NCBI GenBank assembly: GCA_018228685.1
Contig: CP073691.1
Coordinates: 2,232,001-2,296,000 of the forward strand
Direction of reading: 5' to 3'
DNA length: 64,000 bases
From: Clostridiaceae bacterium Marseille-Q4149
GTDB taxonomy: Bacteria > Bacillota > Clostridia > Oscillospirales > Oscillospiraceae
The translations under genes were made by a program, and so were the position numbers. The stretch's first letter is position 1, and every line of letters begins with the position of its first letter. Below, in pieces: positions 32,887 through 42,108 of the stretch. Below the pieces are notes generated by a model. It saw nothing but the letters and a program-made list of their open reading frames with translations, searched no databases and was not told the DNA's origin.

Positions 32887-35031
32887 ATGGACTCAAACAA
32901 CAGAAACGGCGGAAACAACGGCGGAAACAAGAAGAACAACCGGAATCTGCGCAGCGTCCTCTCCCTGATCGGCTGGGCGTTGGTGCTGACCCTGGTGTTC
33001 AACTACATTCTGGCCATGACCAGCGGCGGCAAGAGCTTCGAGATCACCTACAGCCAGATGATGAACCTGGTGCAGGAGGACCAGATCAAGAAGATCGAGC
33101 TGAAGGACGGCGTGCTGTATGCCACCCCGGTAGACGGCTATACCTATACCCAGGAGTCGTCCAACAAGAATCAGCAGCCCCGGACCTATACCCAGAGCGA
33201 GAAGAACCCCATCACCCTGTACACCACCTACCTGACGGACACCCGGCTGCTTCCCCTGCTGGATGAGCACGGCGTGGAGTATTCCAGCCCCGTCAAGAGC
33301 TCCTGGAGCGTCCTGGGCGACATCCTGGTGATGTACATTCTGCCTATGCTGCTGACCATGGGGCTGATCGTGCTGGTGATGCGGATCGTGTCCAAAAACG
33401 GCGGCAGCATCGGCGGCATCGGCAACGTGGGCAAGTCCAACGCCAAGGTGTATATGGAGAAGCAGACCGGCGTCACCTTCAAGGACGTGGCCGGTCAGGA
33501 CGAGGCCAAGGAGTCCCTGGAGGAGATCATCGACTTCCTCCACAACCCCGGCAAATACACCGCCATCGGCGCGAAGCTCCCCAAGGGCGCGCTGCTGGTG
33601 GGCTCCCCGGGTACTGGCAAGACCCTGCTGGCCAAGGCCGTGGCCGGTGAGGCCAACGTGCCCTTCTTCTCCATCTCCGGCTCCGACTTTGTGGAGATGT
33701 TCGTGGGCGTGGGCGCGTCCCGGGTCCGGGACCTGTTCAAGGAGGCCGCCAAGGTGGCTCCCTGCATCATCTTCATCGACGAGATCGACACCATCGGCAA
33801 ATCCCGTGACGGCGGCCGCTTCGGCGGCAACGACGAGCGGGAGCAGACTCTGAACCAGCTGCTGGCGGAGCTGGACGGCTTCGACCCCAGCAAGGGCGTC
33901 ATCGTTCTGGGGGCCACCAACCGGCCGGAGGTGCTGGATAAGGCCCTGCTGCGTCCCGGCCGCTTCGACCGGCGCATCACCGTGGACCGGCCCAACCTGG
34001 CAGGCAGACTTGCCACCCTGCAGGTCCACACCCGGAACATCCGCCTGGCGGAGGACGTGAATCTGGACAAGATCGCCCAGGCCACCGCCGGGTGCGTAGG
34101 CGCGGACCTGGCCAACCTGGTGAACGAGGCGGCCCTGCGGGCCGTGCGCAAGGGCCGCAAGGCCGTGAACCAGAACGACCTGCTGGCGGCCTTTGAGACG
34201 GTCATCGCAGGCTCCGAGAAGAAGGGCACCGTCATCACCCAGGAGGAAAAGCGCATCATCGCCTATCACGAGGTGGGCCACGCCTTGGTGGCGGCCAAGC
34301 AGAAGAATGCCCAGCCCGTCAGCAAGATCACCATCGTGCCCCACACCCAGGGGGCCCTGGGCTACACCCTGCACCTGCCGGAGGAGGAGAAGTTCCTCAT
34401 GTCCAAGGAGGACATCCTGGCGGAGATCCGCACATTGCTTGCCGGCCGGTCCTCGGAGGAGATCGTGTGCAACACCATGACCTCCGGCGCCGCCAACGAC
34501 ATCGAGCGGGCCACGGAGATGGCCCGGAACCTGGTGGCGCGGTTCGGTATGTGCGAGGAGTTCGACATGATGGCCCTGGGCACCGTCCAGAGCCAGTATC
34601 TGGACGGCGGCTACTCCATGACCTGCGCCCAGGAGACGTATGCCGCGGCGGACCGGGCCACCATCGCCATCATCCGCCAGTGCCACCAGGACGCCAAGCA
34701 GATCCTCAGCGAAAACCGGGAACTGCTGGACAAGATCGCGGCGTACCTGCTGAAAAAGGAGACCATCACCGGCCAGGAGATGATGGCCATCATCGAGGGC
34801 CGGGACCCGGAGACTGTGGACAACTACGGCGCCACCCGGGAGGAGGATCAGAAGCTGTTCCGCCCCTCCACCCCGGACGTGATCGAGGCCCCCGCCAAGC
34901 ACATCAACATCGTGTCGGAGCCCATCCCCATGCCGGACTTCGACAGCCAACCGGAGGATAAACCGGAGGACAAGCCGGAAGAAAAGCCCCAGGAGGACCC
35001 CCAGCCGGAGGACTCCCAGGACAAGGAATAA
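32887..35031 (+). CDS. ftsH: ATP-dependent zinc metalloprotease FtsH (copy 2)
   Basis: 714 residues. An Asn-rich N-terminus ([17 protein letters not shown]) precedes helix 1 (about 22-44); the outside domain is followed by helix 2 (about 143-163). Walker A is GSPGTGKT (239-246), Walker [10 protein letters not shown], and the zinc site HEVGH (461-465). The C-terminal tail is a Pro/Glu/Asp repeat ([12 protein letters not shown]). It is about 110 residues longer than copy 1, mainly at both ends. Different termini suggest different substrates or partners. Monocistronic, with its own promoter and terminator. Confidence 0.98.
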   Translation: MDSNNRNGGNNGGNKKNNRNLRSVLSLIGWALVLTLVFNYILAMTSGGKSFEITYSQMMNLVQEDQIKKIELKDGVLYATPVDGYTYTQESSNKNQQPRTYTQSEKNPITLYTTYLTDTRLLPLLDEHGVEYSSPVKSSWSVLGDILVMYILPMLLTMGLIVLVMRIVSKNGGSIGGIGNVGKSNAKVYMEKQTGVTFKDVAGQDEAKESLEEIIDFLHNPGKYTAIGAKLPKGALLVGSPGTGKTLLAKAVAGEANVPFFSISGSDFVEMFVGVGASRVRDLFKEAAKVAPCIIFIDEIDTIGKSRDGGRFGGNDEREQTLNQLLAELDGFDPSKGVIVLGATNRPEVLDKALLRPGRFDRRITVDRPNLAGRLATLQVHTRNIRLAEDVNLDKIAQATAGCVGADLANLVNEAALRAVRKGRKAVNQNDLLAAFETVIAGSEKKGTVITQEEKRIIAYHEVGHALVAAKQKNAQPVSKITIVPHTQGALGYTLHLPEEEKFLMSKEDILAEIRTLLAGRSSEEIVCNTMTSGAANDIERATEMARNLVARFGMCEEFDMMALGTVQSQYLDGGYSMTCAQETYAAADRATIAIIRQCHQDAKQILSENRELLDKIAAYLLKKETITGQEMMAIIEGRDPETVDNYGATREEDQKLFRPSTPDVIEAPAKHINIVSEPIPMPDFDSQPEDKPEDKPEEKPQEDPQPEDSQDKE

Positions 35032-35040
35032 TCGCCATGC

Positions 35041-35083
35041 AAAAGCTCCGGGATGAGAACCTCATCCCGGAGCTTTGATTTTT
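35041..35083. terminator. Bidirectional terminator (ftsH 2 / M23 gene)
   Basis: AAAGCTCCGGGATGAG, loop AAC, CTCATCCCGGAGCTTT, then GATTTTTT on the plus strand; it serves both convergent genes. Confidence 0.88.
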
Positions 35084-36807
35084 TACGGCAGGTAGTTCAG
35101 CGGGTCCACCAGGGTGCCGTTGCGGGTCACGGCGAAGTGGCAGTGGGGGCCGCTGCTGATGCCGGTGGAGCCCATGCGGGCGATCTGCTGGCCCTTGTAC
35201 ACATGCTGGCCCACAGACACCAGCAGGGAGCTGTTGTGGCCATAGGTGGTGACAAAGCCGTTGCCGTGGTCGATCTTCACGCAGTAGCCCAGGCCGCCGT
35301 ACCACCCGGCCAGGGTCACGGTGCCGCCGTCGGCGGCGTAAATGGCGGTACCGTAGCTGTTGGCGATGTCCAGGGCCTCATGATAGGTGGAGGCGCCGGC
35401 CACGCTGGCCCGGCGGGGGCCGAAGTAGGAGGTGATAACGCCGTAGCAGGGCCAGCGGAAGCTGCCGGTGGGGAACCAGGTGGGCCGGACCTTGGTGCCC
35501 CGGGCCTGGACCTCGGCCACAGGCTGGGACAGGGTCACGGAGGCCACATATTCCCGGGCGGTCTCCTCGCCGTTGATGATGGTCACGTTGGCGGTGACGT
35601 CCGCCTTGCCGTACACGCCTTTGGACAGCACCTTGGTGTCGCCCTGGTACATACTGGCGTCGTCCCGGTAGGTGATGGTATAGGGCAGGTCCCGGATGTA
35701 GTTCTGCCGCTCCACGGCCACCACCGTCAGATAGGGTACGGCGTTGGAGATGGTCAGCTGGTCCCCGGCGTGGAGCACGGCGATGTCATAGCCGGGGTTC
35801 AGGGTCAGAAGCTGCTGGTTGGTCATGCCGTTGTCCTCGGCGATGGCGGACCACACGTCGCCGGGCTTCACGGTGTATACCACGGCCCCCTCCTTGGTGG
35901 CGTTGAGCTTCTCAGCGATATAGCCCAGGTTGGAGATCAGGGAGCTGTCCACATAGCCCTCCTTGATCTCCACGTTTTCCACAAAGCTGCAGTCCACGGT
36001 GTTCTCGGTGATATAGCCCGCCTTCATCTGCTCCAGCAGCTGATCGATGGCTCCGGCGTAGGTGGTGGCGGCCACGGCCTCGCCGTCTACATACAGGGTA
36101 TAGCCATAGGTGACGTCGCCGATCTGGTCCGTCAGGTTCTCGGCGAACTCCTCCCGGCTCTCCAGGTCCCGGCGGGGGACCACATGGGTCTGGGTGGACA
36201 GCAGGGCGGTGTCGATGGCGTAGTCCTGGTCCTCTAAGGTCTGGCGGGTGACGGTCTCCAGCTGCTGCACCGCCTGGTCCACCGTCCGGCGGGAGCCCAC
36301 GGTGCCCAGGTTGATGCCGTCATAGCGGACGGTGGTGCCGATGGTGTATACCGACAGCAGCACGATCACCGCCGCCGCCGTGACGCAGGTGCCCAGGAAG
36401 ATGGCCGGGTGCAGGTGCAGCCGCTCCAGCAGGCCCCGGATGCTGCCGCTGCGGCGGATGTTGTGCTTGCGGCGCAGGGCAAACCGCTCCCGCAGGCCCG
36501 CGCCCATCCGGGGCATACTGCCCCAGGCGAACAGCAGCAGCTGGGCCAGGCGGTTTTCGGATTCCGGAAACTCCCGGCGCTTCTTCTGGTGGGCCAGACT
36601 CCGCAGGCGATGCCAGCCCTCCCGCAGGGGGGCGATGACGTGGCGCTTCACGGCGGTCTGGATGTCCAGGTCCAGCCAGTCGGGATTTTCCCGGATGTAC
36701 CAGGCCCAGTCCTTCAGATTCTGCCGCCAGAGCTGCCAGATGCTGCGCCGCTCCTCCGGCGTGATGTTGACGTCGTTGACGTCTTTATGCATAAGGTCTT
36801 GTTTCAT
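35083..36807 (-). CDS. LysM-G5-M23 cell-wall endopeptidase
   Basis: 574 residues. A long cytoplasmic N-terminus (about 1-133), one membrane helix (about 134-156), a middle region, a LysM domain (VYTVKPGDVWSAIAEDN, about 309-355), a G5 domain (about 360-440) and a C-terminal M23 lysostaphin-type domain (about 475-570). The M23 domain has zinc ligands in HEALD and GPHCHF and the YGHNS motif. It would bind peptidoglycan via LysM and cut cross-bridges. The domain order matches gut-clostridial spore and wall hydrolases. A good promoter lies just upstream. Confidence 0.93.
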   Translation of the reverse strand: MKQDLMHKDVNDVNITPEERRSIWQLWRQNLKDWAWYIRENPDWLDLDIQTAVKRHVIAPLREGWHRLRSLAHQKKRREFPESENRLAQLLLFAWGSMPRMGAGLRERFALRRKHNIRRSGSIRGLLERLHLHPAIFLGTCVTAAAVIVLLSVYTIGTTVRYDGINLGTVGSRRTVDQAVQQLETVTRQTLEDQDYAIDTALLSTQTHVVPRRDLESREEFAENLTDQIGDVTYGYTLYVDGEAVAATTYAGAIDQLLEQMKAGYITENTVDCSFVENVEIKEGYVDSSLISNLGYIAEKLNATKEGAVVYTVKPGDVWSAIAEDNGMTNQQLLTLNPGYDIAVLHAGDQLTISNAVPYLTVVAVERQNYIRDLPYTITYRDDASMYQGDTKVLSKGVYGKADVTANVTIINGEETAREYVASVTLSQPVAEVQARGTKVRPTWFPTGSFRWPCYGVITSYFGPRRASVAGASTYHEALDIANSYGTAIYAADGGTVTLAGWYGGLGYCVKIDHGNGFVTTYGHNSSLLVSVGQHVYKGQQIARMGSTGISSGPHCHFAVTRNGTLVDPLNYLP

Positions 36808-36850
36808 AATCAGGTTGCCTCAAAAAGTTACAAATTCGTTACAAAAATAT

Positions 36851-36879
36851 ATGATACATGGTTTTCCCCCATCCGTCAA
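36851..36879 (-). promoter_or_regulatory. Promoter of the M23 gene
   Basis: Minus strand TTGACG, 17-nt spacer, TATCAT, about 45 bp before the start codon. Confidence 0.7.
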
Positions 36880-37009
36880 GGGATTTCACGGGAATTAACA
36901 GCTTTTTCATATTTAATTCCCGGTAAATTCCGGAAAATCCGCCGGTATTTGCCGGGAAAAGGGGCGGGAGACCAATATGGCTCCCGCGGAAAATAGGGAT
37001 TTACTTTTT

Positions 37010-37028
37010 GTATAAAGTGCGGTATAAT
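37010..37028 (+). promoter_or_regulatory. Promoter of the XRE/Mbeg1 operon
   Basis: TTTACT at 37010, then a 17-nt segment overlapping TTTTTGTAT, and TATAAT ending at 37028 (spacing by eye is a little short if TTTACT is taken as -35; TATAAT itself is clear). The start codon follows about 38 bp later. Confidence 0.5.
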
Positions 37029-37066
37029 CAACTTCCTGTATAAAATAGAGAGATGGGTGAGAGAGA

Positions 37067-37726
37067 ATGGCAACTGACTTTTCCCGCACGCTGAGCCTGC
37101 TGCGGCAGGAGAAGGGCGTTTCCCAGCGGAAGGCGGCGGCGGAGCTGGGCATCAGCCAGGCCCTGCTGAGCCACTATGAAAACGGCATCCGGGAGCCGGG
37201 CCTGGCCTTCGTGACCCGGGCGTGCGACTATTACCACGTGTCGGCGGACTATCTGTTGGGCCGGACCTTGAGCCGGGACGGGTCCATCATCGAGGCCGGG
37301 GACGTGTACGACTCCTCCGGCGAAAAGGGCAGCCTGCGGGGCAGCATCATGGCCACCCTGCAAAAAAAGCTGGTGGTGAACACCGCAGGGGTCCTGTTTG
37401 ACCAGCTGGGCAAAACCGGCAGCCGGGAGGCCGTCACCGCCGCCGGGGACTATCTCAGCGGGGCGCTGTATGCCCTGCTGCGGCAGCTGTATCGCCGGGG
37501 CGGCGGCAACGAGGACTTCTTCGCCGTGTCCCCCGGGGACTATGACGGCGGCCTGGTGCAGGCGGACATGACCATGAGCCAGGTGCGGTACCGCCGGGCC
37601 CTGAGCCAGGCGGAGGAGGTCCAGGAGATCACCCCGGACACCCTGACCGCCGGGTATCCCGGCCTGGGTCAGAGCGTGGCCCAGGTAATCCACAACACCG
37701 ACGAGCGGTGCAAGAGCCTGCAATAA
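37067..37726 (+). CDS. XRE-family helix-turn-helix regulator
   Basis: 219 residues. The N-terminal 65 residues are a Cro/C1-type domain (LLRQEKGVSQRKAAAELGIS QALLSHYENG, DYYHVSADYLLGR). The remaining 150 residues are an uncharacterised C-terminal domain. The Mbeg1-like hydrolase gene begins 25 bp after its stop, so they form an operon; the regulator may respond to the hydrolase substrate. Confidence 0.92.
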   Translation: MATDFSRTLSLLRQEKGVSQRKAAAELGISQALLSHYENGIREPGLAFVTRACDYYHVSADYLLGRTLSRDGSIIEAGDVYDSSGEKGSLRGSIMATLQKKLVVNTAGVLFDQLGKTGSREAVTAAGDYLSGALYALLRQLYRRGGGNEDFFAVSPGDYDGGLVQADMTMSQVRYRRALSQAEEVQEITPDTLTAGYPGLGQSVAQVIHNTDERCKSLQ

Positions 37727-37751
37727 CATTCAAAACAAGGAGGTATCCCCC

Positions 37752-38942
37752 ATGTCTGACGAGACGAAAGCCAGCGCCACCGTGTCCGACTACCTCCGGT
37801 GGCGGGGCGACCTGACCTTTGCCCAGGACGGGTTCAACGAGGTGGACAACCTGCTCCTGTGCATCATTTCCTATATCAAGCTGGAGAACATCCCCCGGCT
37901 GCGCAGCTTCGACCCTCAGGACGCCATGCCCATGGGAGACGTGTGCCGCCTGCTGACGGAGGAGGACGAGCAACTGGGCCTGTCCACCCTGGACTACATC
38001 CCTCTGATGCGCCAGGCGGCGGAGACGCCCCGGTTCCGGGAGGTGTCCCTGTTCGCCTTTGAGAGCCTCCACGACGAGGACCGGCAGATGCAGTTTGCCG
38101 CCGTGTCCTTCCTGCTGCCGGACGGCAGCGTATACGCCGCCTACCGGGGCACGGACATGACCATTGTGGGCTGGCAGGAGGACTTCAACATGAGCTTCCT
38201 TTCCGCCGTCCCCGCCCAGGTGAAGGCCGCGGAGTATGCCGGGGCCGTGGCCCGGGCCTGCCCCCGGCGTGCCCTGCGCATCGGCGGACACTCCAAGGGA
38301 GGAAATCTGGCGGCCTGGGCGGCGGTCCACCTGGACGAAAAGCTCCAGCGCAAGCGGCTTATCGCCGCCTATAACAACGACGGTCCGGGCTTCAGCCGGG
38401 ACCTGGTGGACACCCCCAGCTATCAGGCGGTGGCGGATCGGCTGTTCACCTATATCCCCGCCTCCTCCATCGTGGGGGTCCTGCTGGAGCACGCCGAGGA
38501 CTATGAGGTGGTGGACAGCACCGCCCGGTCCATTATGCAGCATGAGCCCCTGTCCTGGTGCGTGGAAGGCCCCCGGTTCGTCCACCTGGGCCAGCGGTCC
38601 CAGCTGGGCCAGCTGTCCGACGGGGTGCTGCGGGAGTGGATCGGCTCCATGAGCCCCCAGGAGCGGGAGCAGTTCTCCCGGGCGTTTTTCGACATCCTCA
38701 GCCGGGGCGGCCGCACCAAGACCCTGGAGGACCTGCGCAGCGGCGGTCTGGCCGCCGGAGCGGCCCTGATCCGGGAGTATGCCGGGGCCGACGAGGAGAA
38801 GAAAAAGATCATCTCCGAGATCTTCCGCCGCCTGGCGGTGGACGTGAAGGACGAGCTGGTGAAGGCCGCCGGAGCCGGGGTGCGCCGGGCCGGGGAGACC
38901 ATCCTGGCCACGGGCCAGGCCATCGCCGACCTGCGGAAATGA
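37752..38942 (+). CDS. Mbeg1-like (DUF2974) alpha/beta hydrolase
   Basis: 396 residues. The nucleophile elbow GGHSKGGNLA (Ser about 178) and YAAYRGTD match the Mbeg1/DUF2974 lipase-like family common in gut Firmicutes. No signal peptide, so it is cytosolic. The substrate is unknown; the family is related to class 3 lipases. AAGGAGG precedes the ATG. Ends at a terminator. Confidence 0.9.
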   Translation: MSDETKASATVSDYLRWRGDLTFAQDGFNEVDNLLLCIISYIKLENIPRLRSFDPQDAMPMGDVCRLLTEEDEQLGLSTLDYIPLMRQAAETPRFREVSLFAFESLHDEDRQMQFAAVSFLLPDGSVYAAYRGTDMTIVGWQEDFNMSFLSAVPAQVKAAEYAGAVARACPRRALRIGGHSKGGNLAAWAAVHLDEKLQRKRLIAAYNNDGPGFSRDLVDTPSYQAVADRLFTYIPASSIVGVLLEHAEDYEVVDSTARSIMQHEPLSWCVEGPRFVHLGQRSQLGQLSDGVLREWIGSMSPQEREQFSRAFFDILSRGGRTKTLEDLRSGGLAAGAALIREYAGADEEKKKIISEIFRRLAVDVKDELVKAAGAGVRRAGETILATGQAIADLRK

Positions 38943-38964
38943 GGATTTTATCCTGAATATCGAG

Positions 38965-39003
38965 TTTACTGCCGTGTTTTGCGTGACACGGCAGTAAATT
39001 TTT
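38965..39003 (+). terminator. Terminator of the XRE/Mbeg1 operon
   Basis: TTTACTGCCGTGT, 8-nt loop, ACACGGCAGTAAA, TTTTT. Confidence 0.88.
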
Positions 39004-39118
39004 ACCATTTTGAAAACTTTTGTTACCAATCTGTAATTTTTTGTAGCTTTTTTGAAACCATTGTGGTATAGTATCTCTTGTCGTTAGAAAATCCCCTTAT
39101 GGAAAGGAAGTCTTACCC

Positions 39119-40081
39119 ATGGTATCCCGACGTTTCGCCTGTCTGTTCCTGGCCGTGTCCATGACGCTGTCCAGCATCTGGATCGTCAGCGCAGATCAGA
39201 GCCATCAGATACAGGATGCGGCCGAAGCCGCCGCCAGCTACTCCGCCGCCGTGCAGGCGCTGGAGGAGGCCGGCCTGTCCCAGTCCGCCCAGGCCAATTC
39301 CAACATCGCCATCGACCTGGGGATGCTGGAGCAGGAGGAGACGGTGGACCTGTCCCAGCTGGCCGTTCAGGCGGTGCAGCTGCAGCAGGAGGAGGAAGCC
39401 AGGCAGGCGGAAGCCGCCCGCCAGGCCAACCGCGAGGCCGCCCGCCGCACCGGCCGTCAGGCCGCCCGCCAGGCCCTGCTGGACGCCTATGACGGCGCCA
39501 TGGCCGCCCGTCAGATCACCGTGTACGCCGCACCCAGCGACAGCGCCGCCTCCCTGCGGACCCTGCGCCAGGGCAAGGTGGCCCGGCTCAACGACGTCAC
39601 CGAGGACGGCAATTGGTATCAGATCACCTTCAGCGGCACCACCGGCTATGTCCGGGCTGACGGGTGCCAGACCGTGCAGTACAGCGACTACGCCGGGACC
39701 TCCGCCGTGAAGAGCGCCCGGGAGGACCTGGTGGACTATGCAAAGTCCTTCCTGGGCACCCGGTATGTGTGGGGCGGGGCCTCCCCCAGCGGGTTCGACT
39801 GCTCGGGTTTCACCATGTACGTCTACGCCCACTTCGGCTATCGCATGTCCCACGGGGCCAGCGACCAGCTGTACGCCTTCACCCGGGTGTCCACCGCGGA
39901 GCGGCTGGCCGGGGACCTGGTGTTCTTCTCCTATGGCGGCGGCGACATCTCCCATGTGGGCATTTATCTGGGCGGCGGGGCCTTCATCCACGCCACCTCC
40001 AACGGCGGGGTCAAGATCAGCTATTTCGATGGCTATTACAGCAGCACCTATGTGGGTGCGGTGCGGATCCTGGCCGACTGA
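39119..40081 (+). CDS. Secreted NlpC/P60 endopeptidase with SH3 domain
   Basis: 320 residues: signal peptide (about 1-25), a Gln/Ala/Arg-rich coiled region (about 85-125), an SH3b domain (about 135-185) and a C-terminal NlpC/P60 domain. The catalytic Cys is in GFDCSGF and the His in ISHVGIYLG; a further polar His lies in FIHATS. Cleaves D-Glu-to-diamino-acid bonds in peptidoglycan stems. Likely wall remodelling outside the membrane. GGAAAGGAAG precedes the ATG. Confidence 0.93.
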   Translation: MVSRRFACLFLAVSMTLSSIWIVSADQSHQIQDAAEAAASYSAAVQALEEAGLSQSAQANSNIAIDLGMLEQEETVDLSQLAVQAVQLQQEEEARQAEAARQANREAARRTGRQAARQALLDAYDGAMAARQITVYAAPSDSAASLRTLRQGKVARLNDVTEDGNWYQITFSGTTGYVRADGCQTVQYSDYAGTSAVKSAREDLVDYAKSFLGTRYVWGGASPSGFDCSGFTMYVYAHFGYRMSHGASDQLYAFTRVSTAERLAGDLVFFSYGGGDISHVGIYLGGGAFIHATSNGGVKISYFDGYYSSTYVGAVRILAD

Positions 40082-40111
40082 CAACGATTTACTCTCTCAT
40101 CCCCCCTTTGC

Positions 40112-40155
40112 TTCTCCGCGCAGCGGTCCGACGCTGCGCGGAGAACTATTTTTTC
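40112..40155 (+). terminator. Terminator of the NlpC/P60 gene
   Basis: TTCTCCGCGCAGCG, 6-nt loop, CGCTGCGCGGAGAA, then CTATTTTTTC. Confidence 0.88.
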
Positions 40156-40240
40156 TGCCGGGTTTCACTGAATCCGTTTGCCGTATTTTCGCATTTGTGC
40201 ACGATTCAAAGACAAAAACACTTATTTTGGCGATGAAGGG

Positions 40241-40269
40241 TTGACCTTTCCGCATTTTCCCCCTATAAT
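40241..40269 (+). promoter_or_regulatory. MATE gene promoter
   Basis: TTGACC, 17-nt spacer, TATAAT, about 40 bp before the GTG start. Confidence 0.8.
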
Positions 40270-40310
40270 GAAGGAACTGACGATTTCTTTACATAAGGAG
40301 GCGATGCGGC

Positions 40311-41666
40311 GTGGCCGCCATCAACCGCAGCACCGATATGACCACCGGCTCCATCTGGAAGCGCATGGTCAGCTTTGCAGTGCCGGTCTTTTTGGGCAAT
40401 CTCTGCCAGCAGCTATACAACACGGTGGACAGCGTCATCGTGGGCAAATTTGTGGGCAAGCAGGCTCTGGCCGCTGTGGCCAGCAGCGGCAACCTCATTT
40501 TTATGATGACAGGCTTTTTTATGGGCCTGTTCATCGGGGCGGGCATCGTCATCGCCCAGTATTTCGGGGCCAGGAACTATGAAAAGGTCCGCTCCGCTGT
40601 GCACACGGACATCGCCTTTGCCCTGTGCTGCGGTGTGCTGCTGACCCTGCTGGGCGTGTTCTTCACCCCCACCATCCTTACCTGGATGCGCACCCCGGCG
40701 GACGTGCTGGACACCTCCATTCTGTATTTCCGGCTGTACTTCCTGGGAAGCCTGGCCACCATCCTGTATAACGCAGGCATGGGCATTCTGCAGGCGGTGG
40801 GCGACAGCCGCAGCCCCCTGTACTATCTGGTTATCTCGTCGGTGGTCAACGTGGCCCTGGACCTGCTGTTTGTGGGGGCCATGGATATGGGCGTGGCAGG
40901 CGCCGCCGTAGCCACCGTGATCAGCCAGGTGGTCAGCGCCGTCCTGTGCATCATCAAGCTGACCCGGTCCGACGGGCCGTACCGGCTGGAGATCAAGCGC
41001 ATCGGCTTTGATCTGCCTCTGCTGAAGAAAATCACTTCCCAGGGTGTTCCCTCCGGCGTGCAGAACTCCATCATCGCCATCGCCAACGTGGTGGTGCAGT
41101 CCAACATCAACACCTTCGGCTCCGACGCCATGGCGGGCTGCGGCTCGTATTCCAAGGTGGAGGGTTTCGTGTTCCTGCCCATCACCGCCTTCGCCATGGC
41201 TCTGACCACCTTCATCGGCCAGAACCTGGGAGCGGGGCAGTTTGACCGGGCCAAGCAGGGTGCACGGATCGGCATCCTGTGCAGCATGGCCATGGCGGAG
41301 CTTATCGGCGTGGCACTGTTTTTCCTGGCCCCCTATGCCATGCGGCTGTTCAACGACGACCCGGCCGTGGTGGCCATCGGTGTGCGGCAGTCCCACATTG
41401 AGGCGCTGTTCTTCTGCTTCCTGGCCTTTGCCCACGGCGTGTCCGCCGTGCTGCGGGGCGCGGGCCGGGCCCAGGTGCCTATGTACACCATGCTGGGCTG
41501 CTGGTGCATCCTGCGGGTCAGCTATATCACCCTGGCCCTGAAGGTCTGGCCGGATATTGTCACCATTTTCTGGGCCTATCCCATCACCTGGAGCGTCAGC
41601 TGCGTGGTGTTCCTGATTTATTACCTGAAGGCCGACTGGGTCCACGCCCTGGAAAAGAGCCTGTAA
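40311..41666 (+). CDS. MATE-family efflux transporter
   Basis: 451 residues from GTG at 40311 (AAGGAGG, 9 nt). Twelve hydrophobic helices in two homologous halves; family motifs include PVFLGNLCQQLYNTVDSVIVG near the N-terminus and GVPSGVQNSI in the second half. Exports cationic drugs or metabolites using a Na+ or H+ gradient. Monocistronic; followed by an unusual hairpin repeat region rather than a normal terminator. Confidence 0.94.
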   Translation: MAAINRSTDMTTGSIWKRMVSFAVPVFLGNLCQQLYNTVDSVIVGKFVGKQALAAVASSGNLIFMMTGFFMGLFIGAGIVIAQYFGARNYEKVRSAVHTDIAFALCCGVLLTLLGVFFTPTILTWMRTPADVLDTSILYFRLYFLGSLATILYNAGMGILQAVGDSRSPLYYLVISSVVNVALDLLFVGAMDMGVAGAAVATVISQVVSAVLCIIKLTRSDGPYRLEIKRIGFDLPLLKKITSQGVPSGVQNSIIAIANVVVQSNINTFGSDAMAGCGSYSKVEGFVFLPITAFAMALTTFIGQNLGAGQFDRAKQGARIGILCSMAMAELIGVALFFLAPYAMRLFNDDPAVVAIGVRQSHIEALFFCFLAFAHGVSAVLRGAGRAQVPMYTMLGCWCILRVSYITLALKVWPDIVTIFWAYPITWSVSCVVFLIYYLKADWVHALEKSL

Positions 41667-41674
41667 ATATGCTT

Positions 41675-41942
41675 CAACCCCTCTGCGAAAACTTTTCGCA
41701 GAGGGGTTGAGACTGTCCAAAAAAGGCGAAGCCCTTTTTGGACAAAAGGCTTGCAGTCTGCCGCGCGCATAATTTGTTCGCTGAAAGCGAACAAATTCCA
41801 CACTTGCAGACTGAGAAGTATTTTTTGCCAGGTACACGCCCCGGCAAAAAATGGATTGCACTTGATTTGCCGCCTGCGGGCGGCAAACTCTGCGAGGCTT
41901 TTTTGACAAGTTGCCCCCTGACGAAAAATTTTCGTCAGGGGG
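41675..41942. repeat. Composite element of six consecutive hairpins
   Basis: The gap between the MATE gene and cysK holds six perfect inverted repeats in 268 bp: 41675-41709 (17-bp stem, CAACCCC..GGGGTTG), 41714-41744 (TGTCCAAAAA/TTTTTGGACA), 41771-41797 (AATTTGTTCGCT/AGCGAACAAATT, enclosed by CAGTCTG/CAGACTG), 41821-41851 (TTTTTTGCC/GGCAAAAAA), 41866-41887 (TTTGCCGCC/GGCGGCAAA) and 41914-41942 (CCCCCTGACG..CGTCAGGGGG). The first and last units share AAAA/TTTTCG and GGGGTTGA and look like copies of one module. Reading frames through it are by-products of the symmetry. It is probably a non-coding dispersed repeat or MITE-like element. Confidence 0.75.
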
Positions 41943-41971
41943 TTGACTTTTGTGCGTGACAAGAATATACT
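41943..41971 (+). promoter_or_regulatory. cysK promoter
   Basis: TTGACT, 17-nt spacer, TATACT; the -35 abuts the last hairpin of the repeat element. Confidence 0.75.
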
Positions 41972-41993
41972 ACCAACATACCACATTGGTAGT
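41969..41993 (+). promoter_or_regulatory. Candidate operator at the cysK promoter
   Basis: ACTACCAA, 9 nt, TTGGTAGT: a perfect dyad that overlaps the -10 and the transcription start. Position and form fit a repressor of the Rrf2/CymR kind that controls cysteine genes in Firmicutes, but the regulator is not in this window. The remaining leader (to 42108) contains a weaker stem (GATGTTG .. CAACATC) before the ribosome site. Confidence 0.55.
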
Positions 41994-42108
41994 AGTTTTT
42001 AGGAACCGAGGTCATTTCCATGGAAGCGTCTGTGGTTTTCCGATGTTGTAAGGTGTCCGTCCGCTGAAAAAACAACCAACATCTTACAATATAAAGGAGA
42101 AATGAACC

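Noticed and set aside
41621..41986. Overlapping frames on both strands in the MATE-cysK gap
   Set aside because: They run through the six hairpins; the apparent peptides repeat because the DNA is palindromic, and none has a ribosome site.
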